Assembly (NCBI RefSeq): GCF_002257705.1
Contig: NZ_LSLK01000065.1
Span: 116,408-180,407, forward strand
Length of the DNA stretch: 64,000 nt
Source of the DNA: Sporomusa silvacetica DSM 10669
GTDB taxonomy: Bacteria > Bacillota > Negativicutes > Sporomusales > Sporomusaceae
Reading direction: 5' to 3'
Numbering within the stretch: the first letter of the stretch is position 1; every line of letters begins with the position of its first letter. Of the stretch, positions 25,391 to 33,998 are shown one piece after another. The notes under the pieces were generated by a model, which saw only the letters and a program-made list of their open reading frames with translations, had not been told where the DNA came from and searched no databases. The translations under genes were made by a program, and so were the position numbers.

Positions 25391-25953
25391 ATGCTTCCAC
25401 GAGTACTATACGAGCAGTTTAATGCAGACCTTGGATACTTAGTATCTAAGTCATTTCCTATTTTAGATAAGACAAAACTTCAGAAAAAAGATACTGAAAT
25501 ATACCAGCGCTTATGCAATATTTTTTGGGATCGATTAGGTTTTCTTAGTATGGAAAACTATAGATACTACAACTTAACTAATAGTTTCATAGGAGACAAT
25601 CTTTCAAAAATTTCACAAACACAGAGTATAGAAATTGTGCTTTCCAAAGATAATGAGTATTCATATTGCTATGAAGTGAAAGTCTACACAATTCAAAAGA
25701 GATATACATATCCTTGAATCTGAAAGAAGACCATTCGTACTAAATGACCTTAAATTTCCCATCTTGCAAGATCAAATTCTAAAAGAATTGCAGTTGAGCG
25801 GAAATGCTGCAAAATGGAAGTGGGTGGCATTATAGTAGCCAAGGTAAAGTGAGAGAGTATGTGCTGGAGGGATTTGTGGTTGCAAGTACTAGGGATGACT
25901 CTTTCTATGTAAGAATGCTAGATTGCCATGAGTATTTTGCGGAACAAATATAA
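25391..25953 (+). pseudogene. Hypothetical gene broken by two frameshifts
   Basis: First frame from 25391 (MLPRVLYEQFNADLGYLVSKSF...) stops at 25717. A second frame continues from about 25700 (RDIHILESERRPFVLNDLKFPILQDQILKELQ) to 25833, and a third from about 25800 (NGSGWHYSSQGKVREYVLEGFVVASTRDDSFYVRM) to 25953. Each reads like coding sequence and they join in order, implying an ancestral protein of about 185 residues or more. It lies 10 bp behind the IS3 copy, which may have removed its start. No family recognised. Confidence 0.5.
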
Positions 25954-26004
25954 CGGAACAGTTGATCTGAAAATAATAAGCTAGTTAAAGAGGAGAAGAA
26001 TAGT

Positions 26005-26340
26005 ATGAGTGAAAAGCCCAAAGTTATTATCTTAGAAACAGAACCCCAAAATTATAATGAGAAGTGGAAATTTAGTATTTATGATGTTTCCCAATATGTA
26101 GATGACGCAGATAATAAATATTTTTTTAATAAGGATCAGTTTATGTATTATATGGATGCATTTGAACCTTGCAAGGGTAATTTACTTGAAACTATTTTTG
26201 ACGTTAACTATGATGATGCGGAGGAGAAAGCTTTGCGATATTGTGTAAAACACAATTCGTTAGTCTACAAAGTTGAAGAAAAAATAGTTGAATCCGTAGA
26301 AAAAAATCCAGTGTTTTATGATTATGAGGGACTTTGTTAG
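26005..26340 (+). CDS. Hypothetical acidic protein
   Basis: 111 residues, start supported by AGAGGAGA nine bases upstream. Strongly acidic, rich in Tyr and Phe (MYYMDAFEPCKGNLLETIFDVNYDDAEEKALRYC). No membrane segment and no known motif. Acidic tyrosine-rich small proteins in such islands are sometimes immunity or anti-defence factors, but nothing here proves that. Confidence 0.6.
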   Translation: MSEKPKVIILETEPQNYNEKWKFSIYDVSQYVDDADNKYFFNKDQFMYYMDAFEPCKGNLLETIFDVNYDDAEEKALRYCVKHNSLVYKVEEKIVESVEKNPVFYDYEGLC

Positions 26341-26512
26341 AATAATAGATATTTTGAGTACAAAAGGCAAGTCAAATATAAGAAGTGTGTATGATAAATT
26401 TGGCCTGTAAAACGCTTGTTGAGGAGCTATCGCCAGATGCTAAACGTAGGCAGAATTAAGGCATACTTTATTGGGTAGTTCTATTTATATTCCACTTTCA
26501 GAGAGTGATAAA

Positions 26513-26797
26513 GTGAATATATACAACAAGTTATTCCTTGCTTTTCGCTGCATGCTTGTGATATTAGCTGGAATTATTATAGACTTCACTCTTGGTTACT
26601 TTATTGCAATGTGGTATGGGTATTCCAATCGGACTCTTGTCAGGGTACTGTTTGTTAAAAGTAAACTTCTTAGTCGAGGTTATTTTATAGCAGTGAGCTC
26701 TTGTTTGATGGAGCTGTACAGTAGCTTTTTCCGGGGAAGGATAGGTTCAAACATTATTGGTGTTCTTAAAGCTATTATTTATAAGACAAGTATATAG
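26513..26797 (+). CDS. Possible small membrane protein or fragment
   Basis: Frame with a GTG at 26513 (or TTG at 26471) giving one or two hydrophobic helices (FLAFRCMLVILAGIIIDFTLGYFIAMWYGY) followed by a basic region. No ribosome site of note. It may be a fragment of a larger membrane protein. Low certainty. Confidence 0.3.
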   Translation: MNIYNKLFLAFRCMLVILAGIIIDFTLGYFIAMWYGYSNRTLVRVLFVKSKLLSRGYFIAVSSCLMELYSSFFRGRIGSNIIGVLKAIIYKTSI

Positions 26798-26868
26798 CAA
26801 AAATGTGGAACTACTAAAGTTAAGCATAATTCGAAATCCGGAAACGACTTTAGAAAGGAATTTATACT

Positions 26869-27573
26869 ATGTCGGATGCAGTGGCCATTTTATATGATCT
26901 TGAAAATAGCTCTTTCGAAATGCTGAATTATGCAGTTAAAAAGGCAAAGAAGTATTCATCTGATATAAGAGTCGCGTCTGATTGGGAAATGGAATTTAGC
27001 AAAAGATGGAATCAATTATTTGCTCGTAAAGATTTATCATTTATTCAAGTAGAACGTAAAATCACGGGAAAAAACTCATTAGATTATGCTTTGTTTGATG
27101 CTGCAGTTGTCTTGCAGCAGGAGGGGTTTAAGCAGTTTATCATCGTAACAACGGATGCTGATTTTGCAGACATTGCAAAACTTCTTCATAATGAGAGAGT
27201 ATCCACTTATATTCTCGGGATTGGGGGAATCTGTTGCAGTGAGAAATTACGTGCATCGTACGATAAATTTCTATATTATCCAACGGGTACTGCCCAAAAA
27301 GTAGCAAATGATAATTGCATCCCTAAAGGGGAACCTCTTGACGAAGTCAGAGAATGTTTGTTTAAAGCTTATAGTCTAGCAGCGAAAGGGAAAAGATGGG
27401 TATCAATGCATGAACTAGGTCAAGCTTTCAAGTCTTTATATCCGGAATTTATTTTTCCAAAAGATCATCCATTGAGGTTGCGTGGTATTATCAAGATATA
27501 TCATACATCATTCGAATGGAAAAGGAACGGCAACATACTTCTTGTTAAACGAAGAGAAAATTCTCTTGCTTGA
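26869..27573 (+). CDS. NYN-domain (PIN-like) nuclease with LOTUS/OST-HTH-like C-terminus
   Basis: 234 residues. The N-terminal NYN (DUF88/LabA-like) domain has the expected acidic residues: Asp in AILYDLEN, Asp in SLDYALFDAA, and Asp pair in VTTDADFADIAK, arranged as in PIN-type RNases. The C-terminal part (WVSMHELGQAFKSLYPEF...YHTSFEWKRNGNILLVKRR) looks like an OST-HTH/LOTUS RNA-binding winged helix. ATG with GAAAGGAA upstream. Likely a single-strand RNA nuclease; located among defence genes, so an antiviral role is possible. Intact. Confidence 0.78.
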   Translation: MSDAVAILYDLENSSFEMLNYAVKKAKKYSSDIRVASDWEMEFSKRWNQLFARKDLSFIQVERKITGKNSLDYALFDAAVVLQQEGFKQFIIVTTDADFADIAKLLHNERVSTYILGIGGICCSEKLRASYDKFLYYPTGTAQKVANDNCIPKGEPLDEVRECLFKAYSLAAKGKRWVSMHELGQAFKSLYPEFIFPKDHPLRLRGIIKIYHTSFEWKRNGNILLVKRRENSLA

Positions 27574-28373
27574 AAGCAACTGGAACATGCATTATTATGC
27601 AAATGGGAAACCTTAATTTCAACCAGTTGCATATCGACGGCAGAATAATAGATGTTTAATAGTGAATTTTTGGCGGTAACTATACTCTGTATTGCCCATA
27701 TGGAAGTTGCTAGGAGAATGTGACGAAAAGAGATACAAATCCATATAAATAAGGCTTTGTGGCCATTTATACGGGTAAGAGAAGGTGAGAAAAAGTGGAT
27801 TTTGCGAAAACGAACAGGTAGTGCCGGAGAAAAATTTATATTTTGGATAAAAATGTAAATGCGCTAGTAATAATTATGGATTATTGGTTAATAAATATAC
27901 GTATAACAAATAGTTCTTATGATATTTCCGACAGTTGGATTTTGAAAAATATGATGGAGAGACGAAATAACCTAGGTTGTTAACACCTGCTTTTACTCTT
28001 AACATTTTGCTAATTCTATATTGTTCGATAGAAGTTGTACATACGATTGGAAAGTCTCGAATCTATCAATCAAATACTAAATCCTTAGAACCCGTGAATT
28101 TTCACGGGCCTTTTACTTTTTGTTTTGGTATGGTTCGGGTGCCTGCGCCAACTAACCATGTAGATAATATGTATTTCGTAGAAATGTGAAAGGGCTATGG
28201 GAAAATTTGTCGAAGAGAATAACGGGGATTTTATAGTAGAATATTTACAATAAAGGGAACTTGGCCCAAAGGAGAATGCAATTGAAACAAACGTACAAAG
28301 CATGCCGGGGCGTATAAAGATAGCCATGGTTAAAACGGTGACTGAAAGAATTAATACAGGGAGGATTTTTACG
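27574..28373. other. 0.8-kb intergenic region before SIR2-HerA
   Basis: No convincing gene. Contains an 8-bp inverted repeat (GCAACTGG near 27574 with CCAGTTGC near 27625) behind the NYN gene and a copy of the island repeat at 28085-28256. A possible translation of 28302-28373 is out of line with the ribosome site at 28359. Confidence 0.5.
28085..28256 (+). repeat. Island repeat E, copy 1 (hairpin plus promoter-like end)
   Basis: Related to 43160-43333. Both copies start with a CCGTGAA/TTCACGG-type hairpin and T-rich tail, then GGTTCGGGTG-x-CT-x-C-x-CCA, a variable middle, and a conserved end reading GCCGAAGAGAATA or GTCGAAGAGAATA, then ATAGTAGAATATT-x-ACAATAAAGG. Each copy stands in front of a defence-type operon (here SIR2-HerA). 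Confidence 0.7.
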
Positions 28374-29552
28374 TTGGATATGGTGAGCAATGATTATCTT
28401 AAGCAATTGGATGACCTATTAACCGTAAATCATCAATCGTGGTTATTCGGAGCGGGAATTAGTTTTAACGCAGGAATTCCGTTGATGGGACCTTTAACGA
28501 TGAGAGTATTTGAGCGAGCGGCAGAAGATACCGATCCGATGCCCAAAAATGTTCTTGAAGCAATTAAATTCGAATTGCCTGAGGAAGCCCACATTGAACA
28601 TATTTTAAGTCATCTTGGAGATTATGCGGCTATTGCTAGACGCATAAAAGACGGAAAGGTAAAAATTGGAACAGAGACGTTGAGCGTTGCTAAAATAGAT
28701 GATGTGCATAATAAAATTTTAAAATGGATTTCAGATACAATTCGGTGGGGATATAAGCCCGGTATAAGTGATGGTAGCCCTGCGGAGATTGGTAGTTGGG
28801 AGCAGCCTATTGTTAAGGTAGATGAACATCTAATGTTTGTTCGGGCACTTTTTAATCGAAGTCAAGCTGGGATTGAGCAACGTAGATGCGCTGTTAATAT
28901 ATTTACAACGAACTATGATACATTGCTAGAGGATGCTCTAGCTTTAGGTGGAATCGCATATTGGGATGGTTTTGCAGGTGGTGCTGTAGCATTCCGGTGT
29001 CATAGGTATGGGGATAAAGAGCCTGACGGCGCTTATCGTGCCCGTTTAATAAAGCTTCATGGATCAATAGATTGGAGATTTGATGAGAATGAGCAGATTT
29101 TACGTGTGAGAGAGGGTGATACATATCAGGGCGGTGCGTCACGCATACTCATTTATCCGCAGGCTACAAAATATTTGGCTACACAACGCGATCCGTTTGC
29201 AGCTCAATTTGATTTGTTTCGGCGAGCCTTAGGGAGAACCACAGAAAATATCCTAGCTATTTGCGGGTACAGTTTTGGTGATGATCATATCAACGACGAA
29301 ATTGAATTAGCCTTGCGGCGTTCTGATAATAAGACGACAATTTTGGCGTTTGTGCCAACGCTCAATTCAACTATTGAACGATGGCGGGCAACGCCTTGGT
29401 CTAAACGATTGTATGCCATTACAGGACAAGGACTATATGTAGGAGAACAAGGACCATTTTTCATTCCGACAGCAAGGCAGGAAAAAGATTGGTGGAAATT
29501 TGCGGGAGTAGCGAAAGTTTTGCATAGTGGAGCGGAGGCTTATGCGATATGA
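28374..29552 (+). CDS. SIR2-domain protein of a SIR2-HerA defence pair
   Basis: About 392 residues from the TTG at 28374, which has GGGAGG nine bases upstream; an ATG at 28380 is possible and a longer frame from 28302 is not supported. SIR2 motifs: GAGIS near residue 26, TTNYD near 178, LHGS near 228, and CGYSFGDDHIN. In known SIR2-HerA systems this subunit depletes NAD+ when phage is sensed, causing abortive infection. Its end overlaps the HerA start by four bases (ATGA). No deacetylase zinc cysteines are seen, in line with an NADase-type SIR2. Intact. Confidence 0.88.
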   Translation: MDMVSNDYLKQLDDLLTVNHQSWLFGAGISFNAGIPLMGPLTMRVFERAAEDTDPMPKNVLEAIKFELPEEAHIEHILSHLGDYAAIARRIKDGKVKIGTETLSVAKIDDVHNKILKWISDTIRWGYKPGISDGSPAEIGSWEQPIVKVDEHLMFVRALFNRSQAGIEQRRCAVNIFTTNYDTLLEDALALGGIAYWDGFAGGAVAFRCHRYGDKEPDGAYRARLIKLHGSIDWRFDENEQILRVREGDTYQGGASRILIYPQATKYLATQRDPFAAQFDLFRRALGRTTENILAICGYSFGDDHINDEIELALRRSDNKTTILAFVPTLNSTIERWRATPWSKRLYAITGQGLYVGEQGPFFIPTARQEKDWWKFAGVAKVLHSGAEAYAI

Positions 29553-31405
29553 ATGTATTTGAACTTGTTGAAGACTTGAGAATTGGTCATATAATTGAAG
29601 TCGCTGGAACTACGATTCGAATGGAGTTATCAGGGGATGTTACAGAACTGATGCGCACATTTGACGGACGGGTATATCCGATTGGTCAGATTGGCAGTAT
29701 TGTAAAAATTCACTTTGGTCGTCGCCTTTTATTCGGATTTGTAACATTGTTGCGCATGCGGTCAGAAGAATTGATTGAAAACGTGAGACCCATAGCGCCA
29801 GAGGCGGATCAACGATTAATGGAAGTTGAACTTTTTGCGGAAGGTGTTTGGAATGCGGTAGATAAGGAACTGAATTTTACACGAGGTATTAAAACTTATC
29901 CGTTACCGCGTCAAGGCGTATATTTAATCACTCGCCAAGAGATAGTTGAACTATATAGTGCAGCAGAGGGGCAGCAACGGAGCGGAAATTATGATCCCAT
30001 GGTGCCGTTTGCTCATTATGTAGGGGCTGATAATGCTATTTGTCGCGCAAATATAGATAAAATGCTGGGTATGCACTGTGCAATACTAGGATCAACCGGT
30101 TCGGGTAAATCAGGAGCGGTTGCGGGATTGATTCATAGTATGTTGGAACATACGGTGCGTGTGGGGAGTGAATGCCATCCTAGGATTGTTATTATTGATC
30201 CTCACGGCGAATATGGATGTGCCTTTGCGAATAGTGCCTTGGTTTATCGAGCGTATAATCCTTTAGGCGCAGAAGCAACTGAGGGGGAACCGATTGATTT
30301 ACCCTATTGGCTCATGTCTGCCGATGAATTTCGCAGACTTGTTATTGGTAAAACGGAACAAGAGGCAACATCACAAAACAATATCGTTTATAAAGCAATC
30401 ACTTATGCGCGAATGGTTGCGGCTGGGTTAATTGATCCTGCGCCTTCCGATTATGGAGGTCCTGCACCGGCAGACGGAAAGGAAATTGATGAACCTCGGC
30501 CACGAGTTGGTGTAACAGAGGAAGCACTGATAAACTTTGACAGAGATAAACCGCGCCCATTCAGTTTGACGGAGTTTTATAATCATATTGTTTTTTTACA
30601 GGCTGCAAGAGCAACCACTAGTAGAATTTTAGAGCGGATACCAGCAGGGGAGTTCTCGAAATCTTTCAAATCTATATTAGATAAGCTCGGTGTATTGCAA
30701 CGCGATCCGAGAATTAGATTTTTGATGAACGGATGGTTGGATGATACCCAGATTACGCTGGGGAAAATTATTGAGCAATTAGTTGGAAAGATTGTTGCGG
30801 AAGATGGGACGGCACGCGATATTCGAATACTGGATATTTCTGGATTGCCAAATGAAGTTGCAGGGCCGTTGACCGCAATGTTGGCACGACTGCTCTTTCA
30901 ATATAAAGTGTATCAAACAGAAGAGGAACGAAAGCATGATCCAGTTGTCTTAGTTTGCGAAGAAGCACATAGATACGTACCTGATAGAGGCGAAGCGGAG
31001 TATACTGCAGCGCAGGCGTCTATTCGACGCATTGCTCGGGAAGGGCGTAAGTATGGTATCGGTTTGATGCTTGTGAGTCAAAGACCTGCGGATGTCGAGA
31101 GTACCGTAATGGCGCAATGCGGAACATGGTTAGTTTTGCGGTTAACAAATGCAACTGATCAAGCGCATGTTTCGAGGTTTCTTCCAGATGGGTTATCCGG
31201 AATGACAAAAGTTCTTCCTAACCTTGCGCAGCAAGAGGCAATCTTTGTTGGCGAAGGGGCTGCCATGCCTGCGCGTGTGAAAATTCGAGATCTTTCGCCA
31301 GATAAATTACCAAAATCTGAAACTGCAAAATTTGCACAAGGCTGGACAATGCAACGTTTATCTGAAGAAGAAATTGGGACTATAGCGCAAAGAATGAGTA
31401 GTTAA
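29549..31405 (+). CDS. HerA/FtsK-type ATPase of a SIR2-HerA defence pair
   Basis: 618 residues. An N-terminal HAS-barrel-like beta region, Walker A GSTGSGKS (181-188), Walker B with acidic pair VVLVCEEAHRYV (about 464-473), and the HerA block IAREGRKYGIGLMLVSQRPADVESTVMAQC. In characterised systems HerA forms a hexamer bound to SIR2 rings, with helicase/nuclease-like regulation. Translationally coupled to the SIR2 gene by the ATGA overlap. An inverted repeat at 31548-31603 ends the operon. Confidence 0.9.
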   Translation: MNVFELVEDLRIGHIIEVAGTTIRMELSGDVTELMRTFDGRVYPIGQIGSIVKIHFGRRLLFGFVTLLRMRSEELIENVRPIAPEADQRLMEVELFAEGVWNAVDKELNFTRGIKTYPLPRQGVYLITRQEIVELYSAAEGQQRSGNYDPMVPFAHYVGADNAICRANIDKMLGMHCAILGSTGSGKSGAVAGLIHSMLEHTVRVGSECHPRIVIIDPHGEYGCAFANSALVYRAYNPLGAEATEGEPIDLPYWLMSADEFRRLVIGKTEQEATSQNNIVYKAITYARMVAAGLIDPAPSDYGGPAPADGKEIDEPRPRVGVTEEALINFDRDKPRPFSLTEFYNHIVFLQAARATTSRILERIPAGEFSKSFKSILDKLGVLQRDPRIRFLMNGWLDDTQITLGKIIEQLVGKIVAEDGTARDIRILDISGLPNEVAGPLTAMLARLLFQYKVYQTEEERKHDPVVLVCEEAHRYVPDRGEAEYTAAQASIRRIAREGRKYGIGLMLVSQRPADVESTVMAQCGTWLVLRLTNATDQAHVSRFLPDGLSGMTKVLPNLAQQEAIFVGEGAAMPARVKIRDLSPDKLPKSETAKFAQGWTMQRLSEEEIGTIAQRMSS

Positions 31406-31547
31406 CCTATAGACGTTTTGGTAGTGACACTATTGGTGACAGTTATATAAAATTTGGCACCAATTCTCAAAAGTTATCCCAAAGCGAAAAGTGGTGTAAC
31501 GCCGCCAGTAAAATCCCTCATTTACAAATTGACGTAATCTCCACAAT

Positions 31548-31603
31548 AAAATAAAGACCAGATGTGCTGTTCAATATCGACAATCACAACCGGCCTTTAT
31601 TTT
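31548..31603. terminator. Terminator behind herA
   Basis: Arms AAAATAAAG (31548-31556) and CTTTATTTT (31595-31603), extended by an imperfect GACC...TGTG/CACA...CCGG stem. It is A/T symmetric, so it can stop transcription from both sides. Confidence 0.65.
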
Positions 31604-31654
31604 CGATACAACGGGGTCGCAAAACTAAATAACGAGTAATAGATTCAACTATAA

Positions 31655-31831
31655 TCATTTATAAGACTCACCAGCCTCGTCTTCTTCCCAAAACTCTCTA
31701 TCAGAAGGATTATTAGGGTCAAGCATAATTACTCCGTCCACTACTTTACGTTTTGCCATAGCTCGAATTTTGCTCGAAACTGACTTATGCTCCACAGGTT
31801 TAGCTACAATCTTTTTCGTTGCTGCCTTCAT
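31655..31831 (-). CDS. Small basic-then-acidic protein (58 residues)
   Basis: Reads MKAATKKIVAKPVEHKSVSSKIRAM... and ends LDPNNPSDREFWEEDEAGESYK on the minus strand. A very strong GAGGAGGAG site lies a few bases upstream of ATG. The lysine-rich start and acidic DPNNP...W tail resemble small antitoxin-like or mobile-element proteins, but I do not recognise the family. It is the only minus-strand gene in this half of the island and has no visible toxin partner next to it. Confidence 0.65.
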   Translation of the reverse strand: MKAATKKIVAKPVEHKSVSSKIRAMAKRKVVDGVIMLDPNNPSDREFWEEDEAGESYK

Positions 31832-32834
31832 ATTGTCTCCTCCTCAATAATCTATCAATAATAGTATAATGTGCTTTTAAATGCAATGCAATAAATTGCT
31901 CTAGCGACATGCGGGGCTCTGGTGAGTAACCAGGCATGTGTATATACGAATAATTGATGTAACATATCTCTATACCTTCCGGATGGGAAAATCAAGGAGA
32001 TAATTACCCCAAATACGTAGAATCTCCAGAAATGCTGGATTCATCAATCACTTAGGGGGCTACCGGGGTGTCGAACCGTCCCAGAGGCTAAAATAGTAAA
32101 AACGGAGTTAAGTGACTAGGTACTCTTCCAGAAAATAATTATTTTTTAGGGTAGCGAGTGCTGGTCTAAAATGTCCGCTTTGTATGCAACTAGCGGATCT
32201 TTTGTAGATATACTGGCAAAAGGCGTGGCAACGAACTTGGCAACAAAAGGTCTCTAAACGCCTTGAAATACGCCAGTGGTATATGAAATTACATGATACT
32301 ACACAGGAGAAAAGAGATTTTGAGAAATAGCTTCTCGGGTCAGTATTTTTTGAACATATTGATATATGATGACATACATTCGTAAGCAGTTATATTAATT
32401 GACAGATAGCGGTTAGCACTACTCGAAATGAAGTGTCCTGTCCTGCTTTGATGCTATAAAGCAAAATGGTTTACTAAAATCATAACTGGGGCTGAGCCAA
32501 TAAATAAATTTAATATTGACTTATATCTTTGTATTGGTAGAAGAAGTAATAGTTTATGATGGCGGCAAAATGATGGTAAGTTTGCTTGACGGCACAGAAA
32601 TCGAGAGTGAGGTTGAATAGGAAAATGAGGCGGTTGGGGTGAGATGAAATCACCTTGACCGACTTTTTAAATTTAGCAGGTGCTTTTATGAATAAAACTG
32701 AAAAATGCTGAAGATGAACAAAGTGAATCCATCTTAGTTTGATATATTGGTAATCAAAATGTGGGCTTAAAAGAGGACTATTGCCCTTTGCACAAGAAAT
32801 GATAAAATTTCATATATTTTTACAAAAGTTAAGT
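31832..32834. other. 1-kb gene-poor region with remnants and hairpins
   Basis: Holds a hairpin with T tail near 32169-32203 (GTCCGCT/AGCGGAT), the recombinase remnant at 32504-32620, and a terminator-like stem at 32634-32672 (CGGTTGGGGTGA / TCACCTTGACCG then TTTTT) that is related in sequence to the one at 38502-38543. No intact gene seen. Confidence 0.5.
32504..32620 (+). pseudogene. C-terminal remnant of a serine recombinase
   Basis: An open frame without start reads ...FVLVEEVIVYDGGKMMVSLLDGTEIESEVE-stop. The pattern FVEEVxVYDGGK followed by a short strand and acidic end is the usual C-terminus of large resolvase-type recombinases. Everything upstream is lost. Recognised by pattern only. 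Confidence 0.45.
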
Positions 32835-33827
32835 ATGGAGGTGTGTAAAATCTACAATACGGAAGGAGAAAACAGAAGCAGAAGGATACTATCCATGTTT
32901 GAACGGCTTAGCCGAAAAGAGATACTATGTAAAGATACGGAAGTAAAACGATTTTGTGTTGATAAGAAAACCATCCAACGTGATATTGAAGAGCTTAGGA
33001 TGTATCTTGCTGATAGCGACCAAGGCGGGGGTGAAATTAAGTATTGCAAGAAAAGCAAGGGCTATATGCTGACCGGAAAATCTGAGACTTGGCTGACGAA
33101 TGAACAAATTTTAGCGACAGCAAGAGTGCTATTGGAAAGCCGTGCTTTTTCCAAATGTGAAATGGACGAATTGTTAAAGAAACTGGTGTTGCAATGTCAT
33201 CCGGTAGAAGCCAAAAGAATCAAGGATATCATCAGCAACGAACTGCACCACTATGTGTCTGTTCGGCATGGAAAAGTGCTGATGCATTTCATATGGGAAC
33301 TTAGCCAGGCGGTACGGGAACAAAGGCTGGTAAAGCTTTTTTATAGACGACTGGGAAATAAAGTTGTACAGCGAGTAGTAAAACCCCAAGGGGTCATTTT
33401 TGCCGAATACTATTTCTATCTCATTGGCGATATTCACGACAAGGATTTCAAGCGCCCAATTCCATACCGGCTGGATAGGATAGTCAGTTATGAGATTATG
33501 GATGAAAAATTCACTTTGGCATATGCCAAACGCTTTGAGGAGGGCGAATTCCGCAAGCGCATTCAATTTATGCAACCGGGTGAGGTGATTAACCTACAGA
33601 TGAAGTATTGGGGAGGCTCGGAAGAAGCCATCCTGGACCGGTTGCCCACGGCAAGGGTGGTTAAGAAGGAAGGCAATGTCCGGTATATTGAAGCGGAAGT
33701 CTTTGATGGCGGCATTAAAATGTGGCTGCTCAGTCAGGCTGAACAGCTGGAGGTGTTAGGCCCGCCGAAGCTTAGGGAAGCGATTAAGGAGACCATAGAA
33801 AGTATGGGAAAGATTTATCAAAATTAA
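32835..33827 (+). CDS. WYL-domain transcriptional regulator
   Basis: About 330 residues: an N-terminal winged helix (NRSRRILSMFERLSRKEILCKDTEVKRFCVDKKTIQRDIEELRMYL), a helical linker, the WYL domain (SQAVREQRLVKLFYRRLGNK...RVVKPQGVIFAEYYFYLIGDI...PYRLDRI) and a C-terminal extension (KMWLLSQAEQLEVLGPPKLREAI). WYL proteins such as BrxR and CapW repress phage-defence operons and are thought to bind nucleic-acid ligands. ATG at 32835 or GTG at 32841 are possible starts; GGAGG falls just after both, better placed for a codon near 32850 (ATC). The palindromic site 33871-33895 lies just downstream. Confidence 0.86.
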   Translation: MEVCKIYNTEGENRSRRILSMFERLSRKEILCKDTEVKRFCVDKKTIQRDIEELRMYLADSDQGGGEIKYCKKSKGYMLTGKSETWLTNEQILATARVLLESRAFSKCEMDELLKKLVLQCHPVEAKRIKDIISNELHHYVSVRHGKVLMHFIWELSQAVREQRLVKLFYRRLGNKVVQRVVKPQGVIFAEYYFYLIGDIHDKDFKRPIPYRLDRIVSYEIMDEKFTLAYAKRFEEGEFRKRIQFMQPGEVINLQMKYWGGSEEAILDRLPTARVVKKEGNVRYIEAEVFDGGIKMWLLSQAEQLEVLGPPKLREAIKETIESMGKIYQN

Positions 33828-33870
33828 AAATAAACTGTGAAAAAACACCTTTTTTACATGCAAATTTAAA

Positions 33871-33895
33871 CAAATAGACATAAGTTGTCCATCTA
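33871..33895 (+). promoter_or_regulatory. Palindromic operator, site 1 (before 33999 gene)
   Basis: Ten-base arms around five bases. The right arm and centre-flanking ACA/TGT give TAGACA-N5-TGTCCATCTA (33875-33895); its reverse complement agrees with site 2 at all 16 non-central positions. A -10-like TAGTAT follows at 33903-33908. Probable binding site of the WYL regulator. Confidence 0.7.
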
Positions 33896-33998
33896 TATTT
33901 GCTAGTATGACAAGGAAGGCAATGATTATTAGTTCAAGGGGGTTAAGTTCTAATCAAGCCACAATAGGGATAATGCAATATTTTATAGGAGGTTCTGT

